Source: Micrococcaceae bacterium UBA6021
GTDB lineage: Bacteria; Actinomycetota; Actinomycetes; Actinomycetales; Micrococcaceae
Length of the DNA stretch: 7,472 nt
NCBI GenBank assembly: GCA_002427975.1
Contig: DIZT01000061.1
Coordinates: forward strand, 5,531-13,002
Reading direction: 5' to 3'
A model generated the notes under the pieces. That model did not search any database. It was not told the origin of the DNA and saw only the letters and a list, made by a program, of their open reading frames with translations. A program made the translations under genes and the position numbers. Positions 1 to 5,494 of the stretch are shown piece after piece; the stretch's first letter is position 1; every line of letters begins with the position of its first letter.

Positions 1-105
1 TCCACCCGCGACATCGCAGCAGCCATCGCCTTCCTCATCAGCGAGGACGCCGGGTACATCTCCGGCCAGACGCTGAACGTGGATGGCGGACTCTACATGC
101 ACTAG
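1..105 (+). CDS. Short-chain dehydrogenase/reductase (SDR), C-terminal fragment
   Basis: The window opens inside this gene; only the last 34 codons and the TAG stop are present. The reading frame ends in the classic C-terminal block of classical SDR oxidoreductases: an alpha helix with DIAAAIAFLISEDAGYISG followed by QTLNVDGG, where the VDGG turn closes the Rossmann-fold sheet near the substrate pocket. Family members are cytosolic NAD(P)H-dependent dehydrogenases acting on alcohols, sugars or polyols, or ketoacyl substrates. The substrate cannot be read from this fragment because the cofactor motif and the catalytic Tyr-Lys pair lie outside the window. It is followed after 11 nt by a small membrane peptide gene and then by a transporter and a sugar-phosphate-isomerase homolog, so a sugar or polyol dehydrogenase of a catabolic operon is the best inference. 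A FabG-like reductase is the alternative. Confidence 0.85.
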   Translation, partial: STRDIAAAIAFLISEDAGYISGQTLNVDGGLYMH

Positions 106-116
106 GAAGGACCACC

Positions 117-209
117 ATGGGCTCCTGGACCAAGGAACGCAGAATTTACCTGGCCGTGGGCGTGATCGCTTGCCTGGTCGGCGCGGCGCTCATCGCATTC
201 CCGCTCTGA
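117..209 (+). CDS. Small single-pass membrane peptide (30 aa), hypothetical
   Basis: This is a 30-codon reading frame with an ATG start. It is preceded by a strong Shine-Dalgarno, AGGAAGG at 104-110, with a 6-nt spacer; the motif overlaps the stop of the preceding SDR gene. The product has a short basic, polar N-terminus (MGSWTKERR) followed by a hydrophobic helix of about 20 residues (roughly residues 10-30, IYLAVGVIACLVGAALIAF) that ends almost at the C-terminus. This suggests a single transmembrane segment, probably with the positive end inside. Twenty-five of 30 codons end in G or C, which fits real coding sequence in this genome. It lies between a dehydrogenase and an MFS transporter in the same orientation, so it may assist or regulate the transporter, but that is inference. 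I do not recognise a named family. Confidence 0.6.
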   Translation: MGSWTKERRIYLAVGVIACLVGAALIAFPL

Positions 210-253
210 TCGCTCCATCACCTCCCTCTGATTTGCTCACCAACTGACTCAAC

Positions 254-259
254 GAGGAG
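254..259 (+). promoter_or_regulatory. Ribosome binding site of the MFS transporter
   Basis: GAGGAG lies 5 nt upstream of the ATG at 265 and supports that start. The 55-nt gap after the small peptide gene (210-264) shows no convincing promoter or terminator, so co-transcription with the upstream genes is likely. Confidence 0.7.
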
Positions 260-264
260 TTTGA

Positions 265-1623
265 ATGACTGTCACCACTGGAACATCCGCCACCAAGGAG
301 CTACTGGATTCACCGGTCCTTAAATCGGCGATCTCCAAAGCCTCCTTCCGGCTGATGCCGATGCTCGTCATCCTGTACGTCGTGGCGTTCCTGGACCGCA
401 CCAACGTGGGCTTTGCCGAGTCAGCACTGGAGGTGGACAAAGGCATCACGGCCGGCGCGTATGCGCTCGGCGCCGGTATCTTCTTCATCGGCTATGCGTT
501 GTTCGAGATCCCGTCCAACCTGCTGCTGACCAAATTCGGCGCCAAAATGTGGCTGGCCCGCATCGCCATCACGTGGGGCATCGTTTCCGCCTGCTTCGCT
601 TTCGTCCAGGGCGAGACCTCCTTCATCATCCTGCGCTTCCTGCTGGGCGTGACCGAGGCCGGCCTGTTCCCGGGCGTCATCATGTTCCTGGCCGCCTGGT
701 TCCCCAACAAGGTGCGCGTGAAGATGTTCGCCATTTTCTACCTGGCACAGCCGTTCTCCCAGATGATGGGCGCCCCGCTGTCGGGGTGGCTTATCAACAT
801 CGGCGACCAGGTTCCCGGTGTGGCCGGCTGGCAGGTCATGTTCTTCGTTGAAGGCATGCTGGCGTTACTCGCCGGTATTGCTGCCTACTTCTTCCTCATC
901 AACTCCCCGCAGGACGCGAAGTTCCTGGACAAGGACGAGAAGAAGGCGCTCCTGGACGTTATGGCCCTGGAAGACGGCGTCAAGGAAAAGGACGGCCCCC
1001 GCGGTGTCCTCGCCGCCATGAAGAACCGCAAGGTCTGGTACTTCACTGCCATCTATTTCTGCCTACAGATTGCCGTCTACGGCGTCACGTTCTACCTGCC
1101 ACAGCAGGTGGCGCAGCTTACCGGGCAGAAGGTGGGCTTCGAAGTGGGCCTACTGGCCGCCATCCCCTGGTTCTTCGGCATCTTCGCGTGCTACTTCATC
1201 GGCAAGGCAGCCAACACGATCGTCCGCCGCCGAGTCTGGGGCACCGGCCTGTTTGCCTCCACCGGCCTGTGCATCTTCGGCTCCGCCTGGGCGGGCTCCA
1301 ACCACCTACCGGTGTTGGGCATCATTTTCATCACACTTGCGGTGTGCAGCTTCCTCTCGATCGGTCCCATCGCGTGGTCCTACCCGACGGCGTTCCTCAC
1401 CGGAACGGCGGCCGCCGCCGGCATCGGCCTGATCAACTCGTTGGGTAATCTGGGCGGTTTCGTCGCCCCCATCCTGCGGACCACGGTCAACCAGGTCACC
1501 GCATCGGACACCGGCACCATGGGCGTCTACGCCCTGGGCGTACTTCCGTTCGTGGCGGCCATCATGATGTTCGCCACCAAGAGGTTCAGCAACAAGGCAG
1601 ACGATCTGCTCGACAAGAAGTGA
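265..1623 (+). CDS. MFS transporter, anion:cation symporter (ACS) family
   Basis: This is a 452-residue protein, the usual length for a 12-helix major facilitator permease of the cytoplasmic membrane. Features diagnostic of the ACS branch (phthalate, tartrate, glucarate and nicotinate permease-like) are visible. They are AFLDRTNVGFAE at about residues 41-52 in the end of helix 1, YALFEIPSNLLLTKFGAKMWLAR at about 77-99 (helix 2 and the loop 2-3 signature region), and RFLLGVTEAGLFPGVIMFLAAWFP at about 124-147 (helix 4/5). WQVMFFVEGMLALLAG at about 189-204 precedes a charged central cytoplasmic loop at about 213-256. Family members import organic anions such as sugar acids with protons, but some have other substrates, and the substrate here cannot be assigned. 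It sits 9 nt before a TIM-family isomerase gene and downstream of an SDR gene, which suggests uptake of the compound that these enzymes degrade. The C-terminus (NKADDLLDKK) is charged and cytoplasmic. Confidence 0.92.
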   Translation: MTVTTGTSATKELLDSPVLKSAISKASFRLMPMLVILYVVAFLDRTNVGFAESALEVDKGITAGAYALGAGIFFIGYALFEIPSNLLLTKFGAKMWLARIAITWGIVSACFAFVQGETSFIILRFLLGVTEAGLFPGVIMFLAAWFPNKVRVKMFAIFYLAQPFSQMMGAPLSGWLINIGDQVPGVAGWQVMFFVEGMLALLAGIAAYFFLINSPQDAKFLDKDEKKALLDVMALEDGVKEKDGPRGVLAAMKNRKVWYFTAIYFCLQIAVYGVTFYLPQQVAQLTGQKVGFEVGLLAAIPWFFGIFACYFIGKAANTIVRRRVWGTGLFASTGLCIFGSAWAGSNHLPVLGIIFITLAVCSFLSIGPIAWSYPTAFLTGTAAAAGIGLINSLGNLGGFVAPILRTTVNQVTASDTGTMGVYALGVLPFVAAIMMFATKRFSNKADDLLDKK

Positions 1624-1632
1624 CCGGACACC

Positions 1633-2478
1633 ATGCCTGACTGCAGCAGCGCTGGTCACAGCACCATCCCGGAGATCCTCTACATCGGCGTCAGCACCAA
1701 AATGTACATGGGGTACAGGGACTGCCTGGACTGGCTCGCCCGCATCCAGCATGAAGTGGACTCCCGTCCGGCCCTTGTGGCCGGGCGGGTTGTCCCGTTT
1801 GTGATTCCTTCCTTCCCGGTCCTTCCGGCCGCCGGGAGCGTCATCGCAGGATCACCGCTTCTGCTCGGCGCCCAAAACTGCGGCTGGGCGGACGGCCCGT
1901 GGACAGGTGAGGTGTCGCCGTCGCTCCTGGCGGAGCTGGGGGTCCGACTCGTGGAGATCGGCCATGCCGAACGGCGGCGGCACTTCGGCGAAGACAACAC
2001 GATGATCGCCCGGAAGGTCAGGGCGGCCGACGACGCCGGCATCACGCCGCTGCTGTGCGTCGGCGAGGAAACCCGGGATGAGAGGAGCGCGACCGGGGCA
2101 GGCCGCGCGGCCGCGTTTGTCCATCAGCAGATCGCCGAGGCGGTTGGCGGTGACTGGTCCCTGGCGTCCCGGCTCGTTGTCGCCTATGAACCGGTCTGGG
2201 CCATTGGCGCAGCAGAGCACGCCGGCGCACGGTACGTCGCCGCCGTCGTGGGTTCGCTGCGGAGGCTCCTTGCCGCCCATTCGCACGAGGCAGGCAGCGC
2301 CCTGGGGGAGCTGCCGGTCATCTATGGCGGGTCGGCAAAGCCGGGGCTCCTGCCCGCGCTCGACGGCGTCTCCGGGCTCTTTCTCGGCCGGTTTGCGCAC
2401 GATGCGGAGAACTTCGGCAAAGTGCTCGATGAGGCATTGTCAATGACGGCACTGCCCGAAGCCCTCCAAAGAACGTAG
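1633..2478 (+). CDS. Triosephosphate isomerase-family protein, divergent paralog (possible tetrulose-phosphate isomerase)
   Basis: This 281-aa TIM-barrel protein is slightly longer than glycolytic TIM (about 250-260 aa). The catalytic set is recognisable: Lys23 in GVSTKMYMG (the strand-1 Lys of N-K-N in TIM), His111 in EIGHAERRRHFGE (canonical GHSERR), and Glu186 in VVAYEPVWAIG. YGGSAKPG at 231-238 matches the strand-8 phosphate-binding turn. Unlike TIM, the lid loop after the catalytic Glu reads AIGAAEHA instead of AIGTGKTA, and the last strand reads GLFLGRFAHD rather than DGxLVGGASL. These changes suggest a different sugar-phosphate substrate. TIM paralogs such as LerI (Mycobacterium smegmatis) and EryH/TpiA2 (Brucella) interconvert L-erythrulose-1-phosphate and D-erythrulose-4-phosphate, and this gene may be of that kind. 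The start is well fixed: it is the only ATG/GTG/TTG in frame before Lys23, and an in-frame TGA (the MFS stop) lies 9 nt upstream. The Shine-Dalgarno is weak, so coupling to the transporter is likely. TIM family is certain; the substrate is inference. Confidence 0.88.
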   Translation: MPDCSSAGHSTIPEILYIGVSTKMYMGYRDCLDWLARIQHEVDSRPALVAGRVVPFVIPSFPVLPAAGSVIAGSPLLLGAQNCGWADGPWTGEVSPSLLAELGVRLVEIGHAERRRHFGEDNTMIARKVRAADDAGITPLLCVGEETRDERSATGAGRAAAFVHQQIAEAVGGDWSLASRLVVAYEPVWAIGAAEHAGARYVAAVVGSLRRLLAAHSHEAGSALGELPVIYGGSAKPGLLPALDGVSGLFLGRFAHDAENFGKVLDEALSMTALPEALQRT

Positions 2479-2493
2479 CCGGGGGATCCCGGC
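2478..2493. terminator. GC-rich hairpin at a convergent gene junction, candidate bidirectional terminator
   Basis: A perfect inverted repeat (GCCGGG, 4-nt loop GGAT, CCCGGC; 6 G-C pairs) starts on the last base of the TIM-homolog stop codon and fills most of the 25-nt gap to the stop of the convergent PrsW gene. There is no T-tract on either side, so it is not a textbook intrinsic terminator. In high-GC actinobacteria such bare stems may still halt or stabilise transcripts. The call rests on position plus perfect pairing. Confidence 0.4.
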
Positions 2494-2503
2494 AGCGCCC
2501 GAC

Positions 2504-3766
2504 TCAGCTCGCGACTGCAGCCCGCAAGGACAGGATGCGCTGCAGTTGCTGCTGTTCCTCGGCTTGGTGCAGCCTGACGTCCCGGCCGCTGAGGATGCGC
2601 TGCCTGATGAAGGCCAACTGGGTTGCAGCATGCAGGAACGCCTTCATCTGCGCGCGCCGGCTATAGCCGCCGGCCCAGTGCAGGGCCGTCCGCCGGCCGC
2701 GCGGTGTGGCCAGCAGTTCAACTTCCGCGGGGCTGAACCAGCCGGCCGCGGAATATTCCAGGAGCCGTTGGCGCGTGAGACGGTTTTCAGCGACGCGGAG
2801 CAGGATGATTCCCACAACGGCCAGCACAAAGATGGGCATCTGGATCAGGATGTACTCCGCCGGGAACCCCGCACCCATGCTGTTCCACCTGTTATGCAGC
2901 AGCATCGCCGGGATCAGTCCGATGAAAAAGGCCAGAACAGAGGCCCCCGAGTGCCAGCGGCGGGCCGCGAAACCCATGACGAGGCCGGTGGTTCCGGTGA
3001 AAATTGCATGCGCGAACGGGGACATCACGCCGCGTAGCAGGAAGATCTGGGCCAGGTCGGTTGCCGGGCTGGCGGATTCGGCGATGGCCCGGCCGAAGTA
3101 CAGAATGTTTTCGGTGAATGCGAAACCGCCGGCAATGGTGAAGGCGAACACCACACCGTCCACCGGCCCGTCGAAGTGTTTGCGTGCCAGCAGCAGGATC
3201 AGCAGCAGGCCCAGGGACTTGGCGAACTCCTCCACCACCGGTGCCTGGACGGTGGCCATAAATGTCCGGAAGTCAGCCACGTCGGCGAACTGGAAGGTCA
3301 GGGCAAAAAACGGCTGGACGAGCAGGGTTACGGCGATGGACACTGCCGCGCCCCAGGTAAATGCGAAGAACAGGAGCCGCTTGGGTTCCGGTTCCCACCG
3401 GTCGATCAGGTAGACGGCCAGGAGCACGGCGGACAGCGGGATCAGCGACACTACAAACCCCACCAGGAACCCGCCCACCCCGGTGTTGGCCAGCAGGAAC
3501 GGCACCACCAGGAACAGGCTGAGGAAGACCATCGCGGCGCCCCCTACCGTGAGCGCCAGCAGCCCTGTGGGCCGGCTGCCTGCCAGGCTTGCCGGCGCAG
3601 GCCCCACAGCGGGCAGCGGAGCTGCGTTGGTTCCGGGCGCGGGGCGGTAGTACTCCGGTTCAATCCGGCCCATCCAGCTGGGGTTGGCCTGCCCGGGGAA
3701 GGGATCCTGTGGTCCGGCGGGCCCGCCGGCCTGGCCGGGACCCGGCTGATGAGGGTGCATGGACAT
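2504..3766 (-). CDS. PrsW-family intramembrane protease (COG2339)
   Basis: This is a 420-aa multi-pass membrane protein. Residues 1-62 form a Pro/Gly-rich, probably cytoplasmic tail. About eight hydrophobic segments follow between residues 66 and 325. Conserved PrsW motifs are present: YLIDRWEPEPKR at 119-130, the EExxK motif (Glu179, Glu180, Lys183 in APVVEEFAK), AFTEN with Glu219 and Asn220, a buried His253 in SPFAHAIFTG, and His291 in MLLHNRWN. In Bacillus subtilis PrsW cleaves the anti-sigma factor RsiW at site 1; actinobacterial members are mostly uncharacterised and the target here is unknown. No anti-sigma or sigma gene is visible nearby. Residues 326-420 form a soluble, basic and Gln-rich C-terminal region beyond the protease core. 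The start at 3766 is uncertain: a second in-frame ATG lies at 3760 and neither has a strong Shine-Dalgarno. The gene converges on the TIM homolog and diverges from the pyr operon. Confidence 0.88.
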   Translation of the reverse strand: MSMHPHQPGPGQAGGPAGPQDPFPGQANPSWMGRIEPEYYRPAPGTNAAPLPAVGPAPASLAGSRPTGLLALTVGGAAMVFLSLFLVVPFLLANTGVGGFLVGFVVSLIPLSAVLLAVYLIDRWEPEPKRLLFFAFTWGAAVSIAVTLLVQPFFALTFQFADVADFRTFMATVQAPVVEEFAKSLGLLLILLLARKHFDGPVDGVVFAFTIAGGFAFTENILYFGRAIAESASPATDLAQIFLLRGVMSPFAHAIFTGTTGLVMGFAARRWHSGASVLAFFIGLIPAMLLHNRWNSMGAGFPAEYILIQMPIFVLAVVGIILLRVAENRLTRQRLLEYSAAGWFSPAEVELLATPRGRRTALHWAGGYSRRAQMKAFLHAATQLAFIRQRILSGRDVRLHQAEEQQQLQRILSLRAAVAS

Positions 3767-3790
3767 ACTGGAAGCCTATGATGCCCCTGC

Positions 3791-3831
3791 CGGTGTGGTA
3801 ATTTTGAAACGCAAATGATCCTTTTTTAATT
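3791..3831 (+). promoter_or_regulatory. AT-rich promoter region of the pyr operon (candidate)
   Basis: The 100-bp space between the divergent PrsW gene and pyrR contains a conspicuous AT-rich tract in an otherwise GC-rich window. A possible -10 element TAATTT lies at 3799-3804 and would start transcripts near 3811, upstream of the PyrR hairpin; no good -35 matches it. A TTGAAA at 3804-3809 resembles a -35, but its best -10 (TAATTC at 3827-3832) would start transcription inside the hairpin, so that pairing is less attractive. The region could also hold the promoter for the minus-strand gene. The exact start site cannot be fixed by eye. Confidence 0.35.
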
Positions 3832-3847
3832 CCGTCCCGTGAGGCGG
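3832..3847 (+). promoter_or_regulatory. PyrR-binding RNA loop in the pyrR leader
   Basis: The leader folds as a short stem: C3832-G3847, C3833-G3846, G3834-C3845, a bulged U3835, C3836-G3844 and C3837-G3843, closing the loop CGUGA. The PyrR-binding consensus is ARUCCNGNGAGGYU. Here positions 3833-3846 match it throughout, except that the outer A-U pair is replaced by C-G, a compensatory change that keeps the pair. The hairpin ends 5 nt before the pyrR Shine-Dalgarno and no terminator stem or T-run follows. Control is therefore probably translational, as reported for PyrR in Mycobacterium smegmatis, rather than transcription attenuation as in Bacillus. UMP/UTP-bound PyrR would hold the hairpin and block ribosome access. 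Confidence 0.75.
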
Positions 3848-3852
3848 GGAAA

Positions 3853-3858
3853 GGGGAG
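3853..3858 (+). promoter_or_regulatory. Ribosome binding site of pyrR (decides the TTG start)
   Basis: GGGGAG lies 8 nt upstream of TTG 3867 and just after the PyrR-binding hairpin. No ATG or GTG precedes the conserved PyrR N-terminus in this frame with such a site, so the TTG is taken as the start. Confidence 0.65.
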
Positions 3859-3866
3859 ACGAGAGT

Positions 3867-4454
3867 TTGACTGCTGTCACAAATGCACCGGTTCCAGCCA
3901 GGGTTGTCCTCAACCAGGCCGACATTGACCGTGCACTCACTCGAATCGCCCATGAGATCCTCGAGGCCAACAAAGGGTCCAAGGACCTGGTCCTGCTGGG
4001 CATCCCGCGCCGCGGCTATCCGCTGGCAGTCCGCCTGGCACACAAGATCGCCGCCGCCGACCCCACTGTGGACGCCACCGCCATTGTCGGGCAGCTGGAC
4101 GTCACCATGTTCCGCGATGACCTTTCCCACCAGCCCACCAGGCCGCCGTACCCCACCCAACTCCCGCGCACGGGGATCGATAACAAAGTTGTGGTGCTCA
4201 TTGATGATGTCCTGTACTCCGGCCGCACCATCCGTGCCGCCCTTGACGCCATTATCGACCTCGGCCGTCCGCGGATCGTCCGGCTCGCTGTGCTGATCGA
4301 CCGCGGCCACCGCGAGCTGCCCATCCGGGCCGACCACGTGGGCAAGAACCTGCCCACCTCGTCCGTCGAAAAGGTCAGGGTCCGCCTTGAGGAAACCGAC
4401 ACCGCCGCCGACGGTTCCGTTGTCAACGAAGTGGTTATCGAGGGTGGCGCATGA
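3867..4454 (+). CDS. pyrR: Bifunctional pyr operon RNA-binding regulator / uracil phosphoribosyltransferase PyrR
   Basis: This 195-aa protein is of typical PyrR length. It belongs to the type I phosphoribosyltransferase fold: [12 protein letters not shown] at 43-54 (the PPi-binding loop), [10 protein letters not shown] at 77-86 (the PyrR-specific segment), and the PRPP-binding signature [14 protein letters not shown] at 108-121 with its paired Asp113-Asp114. The C-terminal [22 protein letters not shown] block at 143-164 is also diagnostic of PyrR rather than other PRTases. PyrR binds a hairpin in pyr mRNA when UMP or UTP is high and reduces expression; many members also convert uracil plus PRPP to UMP. 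It starts with TTG, a choice supported by the GGGGAG at 3853-3858. It is the first gene of the operon, its own leader carries the PyrR-binding hairpin, and its TGA overlaps the pyrB ATG (ATGA), so it is likely autoregulated together with the downstream genes. Confidence 0.96.
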   Translation: MTAVTNAPVPARVVLNQADIDRALTRIAHEILEANKGSKDLVLLGIPRRGYPLAVRLAHKIAAADPTVDATAIVGQLDVTMFRDDLSHQPTRPPYPTQLPRTGIDNKVVVLIDDVLYSGRTIRAALDAIIDLGRPRIVRLAVLIDRGHRELPIRADHVGKNLPTSSVEKVRVRLEETDTAADGSVVNEVVIEGGA

Positions 4455-5494
4455 AACACCTCCTCTCCACTGAAGACCTCAGCCTGGCCAACGCCATCCG
4501 CATCCTCGACACCGCTGAAGAAATGGCTGCCGTGGGGGACCGCGAAGTCAAGAAGCTCCCCGCCCTCCGCGGCCGGACCGTGGTGAACCTCTTCTTCGAA
4601 GACTCAACCCGCACCCGGATCTCCTTCGAGGCGGCCGCCAAGAGGCTGTCCGCTGACGTCATCAACTTTGCCGCCAAAGGCTCCTCCGTCTCCAAGGGCG
4701 AATCCCTCAAGGACACGGCCCAGACGCTGGCAGCGATGGGCGCCGACGCCGTCGTGATCCGTCACTGGGCCTCCGGCGCGCCGCACCGGCTCGCCGCCAC
4801 GGACTGGATCGACGCCGCCGTCATCAATGCCGGCGACGGCACCCACGAACACCCCACACAGGCCCTCCTGGACGCCTTCACCATGCGCCGGCACTGGTCA
4901 AAGCTGGCGGGCACCGCCTCCATCGGGGCCGACCTCAAGGGCATGCGCGTGGCCATCGCCGGGGACGTCCTGCACTCCCGGGTGGCCCGCTCCAACGTCT
5001 GGCTGCTCCGCACGCTCGGCGCCGACGTCACCCTCGTGGCGCCACCTACCCTGCTGCCCATCGGCGTCGAACATTGGCCCTGCAAGGTCAGCTACAACTT
5101 GGATGAAACCCTGGCCCGGGGTGTGGACGCCGTGATGATGCTCCGGGTGCAGGGCGAGCGGATGAATGCCTCGTTCTTCCCGTCCACCCGCGAATACTCG
5201 CGCCGCTGGGGCTTCGATGACAACCGGCTCCGGGCGCTGGACAGCCTGGGACTGAAAGACACCATCATCATGCACCCCGGACCCATGAACCGGGGCCTGG
5301 AAATTTCCGCCGCTGCAGCCGACTCGCCCCGCTCCACCGTGCTCGCGCAGGTGCGCAACGGCGTCTCGGTGCGGATGGCCGCCCTGTACCTGCTGCTCTC
5401 CGGGGATACCCGCGAACCAGCCGCCACGGCGGGCGCAGCCCGCACCAATGCAGCGCATTCGAACGCCGCCCATTCGACCAAGGAGAGCAACTGA
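4451..5494 (+). CDS. pyrB: Aspartate carbamoyltransferase catalytic subunit
   Basis: This 347-aa enzyme condenses carbamoyl phosphate with L-aspartate to N-carbamoyl-L-aspartate, the first committed step of pyrimidine synthesis in the cytosol. Visible motifs are the carbamoyl-phosphate signature [13 protein letters not shown] at 48-60, SKGESLKDT at 81-89 (the 80s loop with the catalytic Ser and Lys supplied to the neighbouring subunit), RH at 104-105, [12 protein letters not shown] at 132-143, LRVQGER at 231-237 and HPGPMNRG at 275-282 (the 240s-loop region and the active-site Pro). No regulatory pyrI lies alongside, as is usual in actinobacteria. The start overlaps the pyrR stop as ATGA, with GAGGGTGG just upstream, so translation is probably coupled. 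Residues beyond about 320 form an Ala-rich low-complexity tail that contains a duplicated NAAHS pentapeptide and lies outside the conserved fold. Confidence 0.97.
   Translation: MKHLLSTEDLSLANAIRILDTAEEMAAVGDREVKKLPALRGRTVVNLFFEDSTRTRISFEAAAKRLSADVINFAAKGSSVSKGESLKDTAQTLAAMGADAVVIRHWASGAPHRLAATDWIDAAVINAGDGTHEHPTQALLDAFTMRRHWSKLAGTASIGADLKGMRVAIAGDVLHSRVARSNVWLLRTLGADVTLVAPPTLLPIGVEHWPCKVSYNLDETLARGVDAVMMLRVQGERMNASFFPSTREYSRRWGFDDNRLRALDSLGLKDTIIMHPGPMNRGLEISAAAADSPRSTVLAQVRNGVSVRMAALYLLLSGDTREPAATAGAARTNAAHSNAAHSTKESN
5447..5476 (+). repeat. Short imperfect tandem repeat (2 x 15 nt) in the pyrB C-terminal tail
   Basis: Two adjacent 15-nt units encode Asn-Ala-Ala-His-Ser twice (residues 333-342 of PyrB). 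The units differ only at three third codon positions (AAT/AAC, GCA/GCC, GCG/GCC). The protein repeat is thus exact while the DNA has drifted at synonymous sites, consistent with an old in-frame duplication in a poorly constrained tail. Confidence 0.6.
5480..5485 (+). promoter_or_regulatory. Ribosome binding site of pyrC inside the pyrB end
   Basis: AAGGAG lies within the last codons of pyrB, 8 nt before the pyrC ATG at 5494. It supports that start and independent ribosome loading in addition to coupling at the TGATG overlap. Confidence 0.7.

Noticed and set aside
210..264. Possible promoter or attenuator between the small peptide gene and the transporter.
   Set aside because: No paired -35/-10, no clear hairpin and no T-run were found; only the ribosome binding site stands out.
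1621..1635. The transporter stop TGA and the TIM-homolog start are in the same reading frame, only three codons apart, so stop read-through would fuse the two proteins.
   Set aside because: The TIM-homolog has its own ATG. A fusion of a 12-helix permease to a TIM barrel is not a known arrangement to me, and close same-frame spacing occurs by chance in one third of cases.
3804..3832. TTGAAA with a downstream TAATTC at 17-bp spacing as the pyr promoter.
   Set aside because: Transcription would then begin within or after the PyrR-binding hairpin, which contradicts the strong RNA motif. An upstream start near 3811 is preferred, though not proven.
3660..4337. Long open frame on the minus strand across the start of pyrR and the PrsW start (225 codons).
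   Set aside because: It is antisense to the clear pyrR and overlaps PrsW in another frame. Long shadow frames are expected in high-GC DNA, and it shows no recognisable domain.
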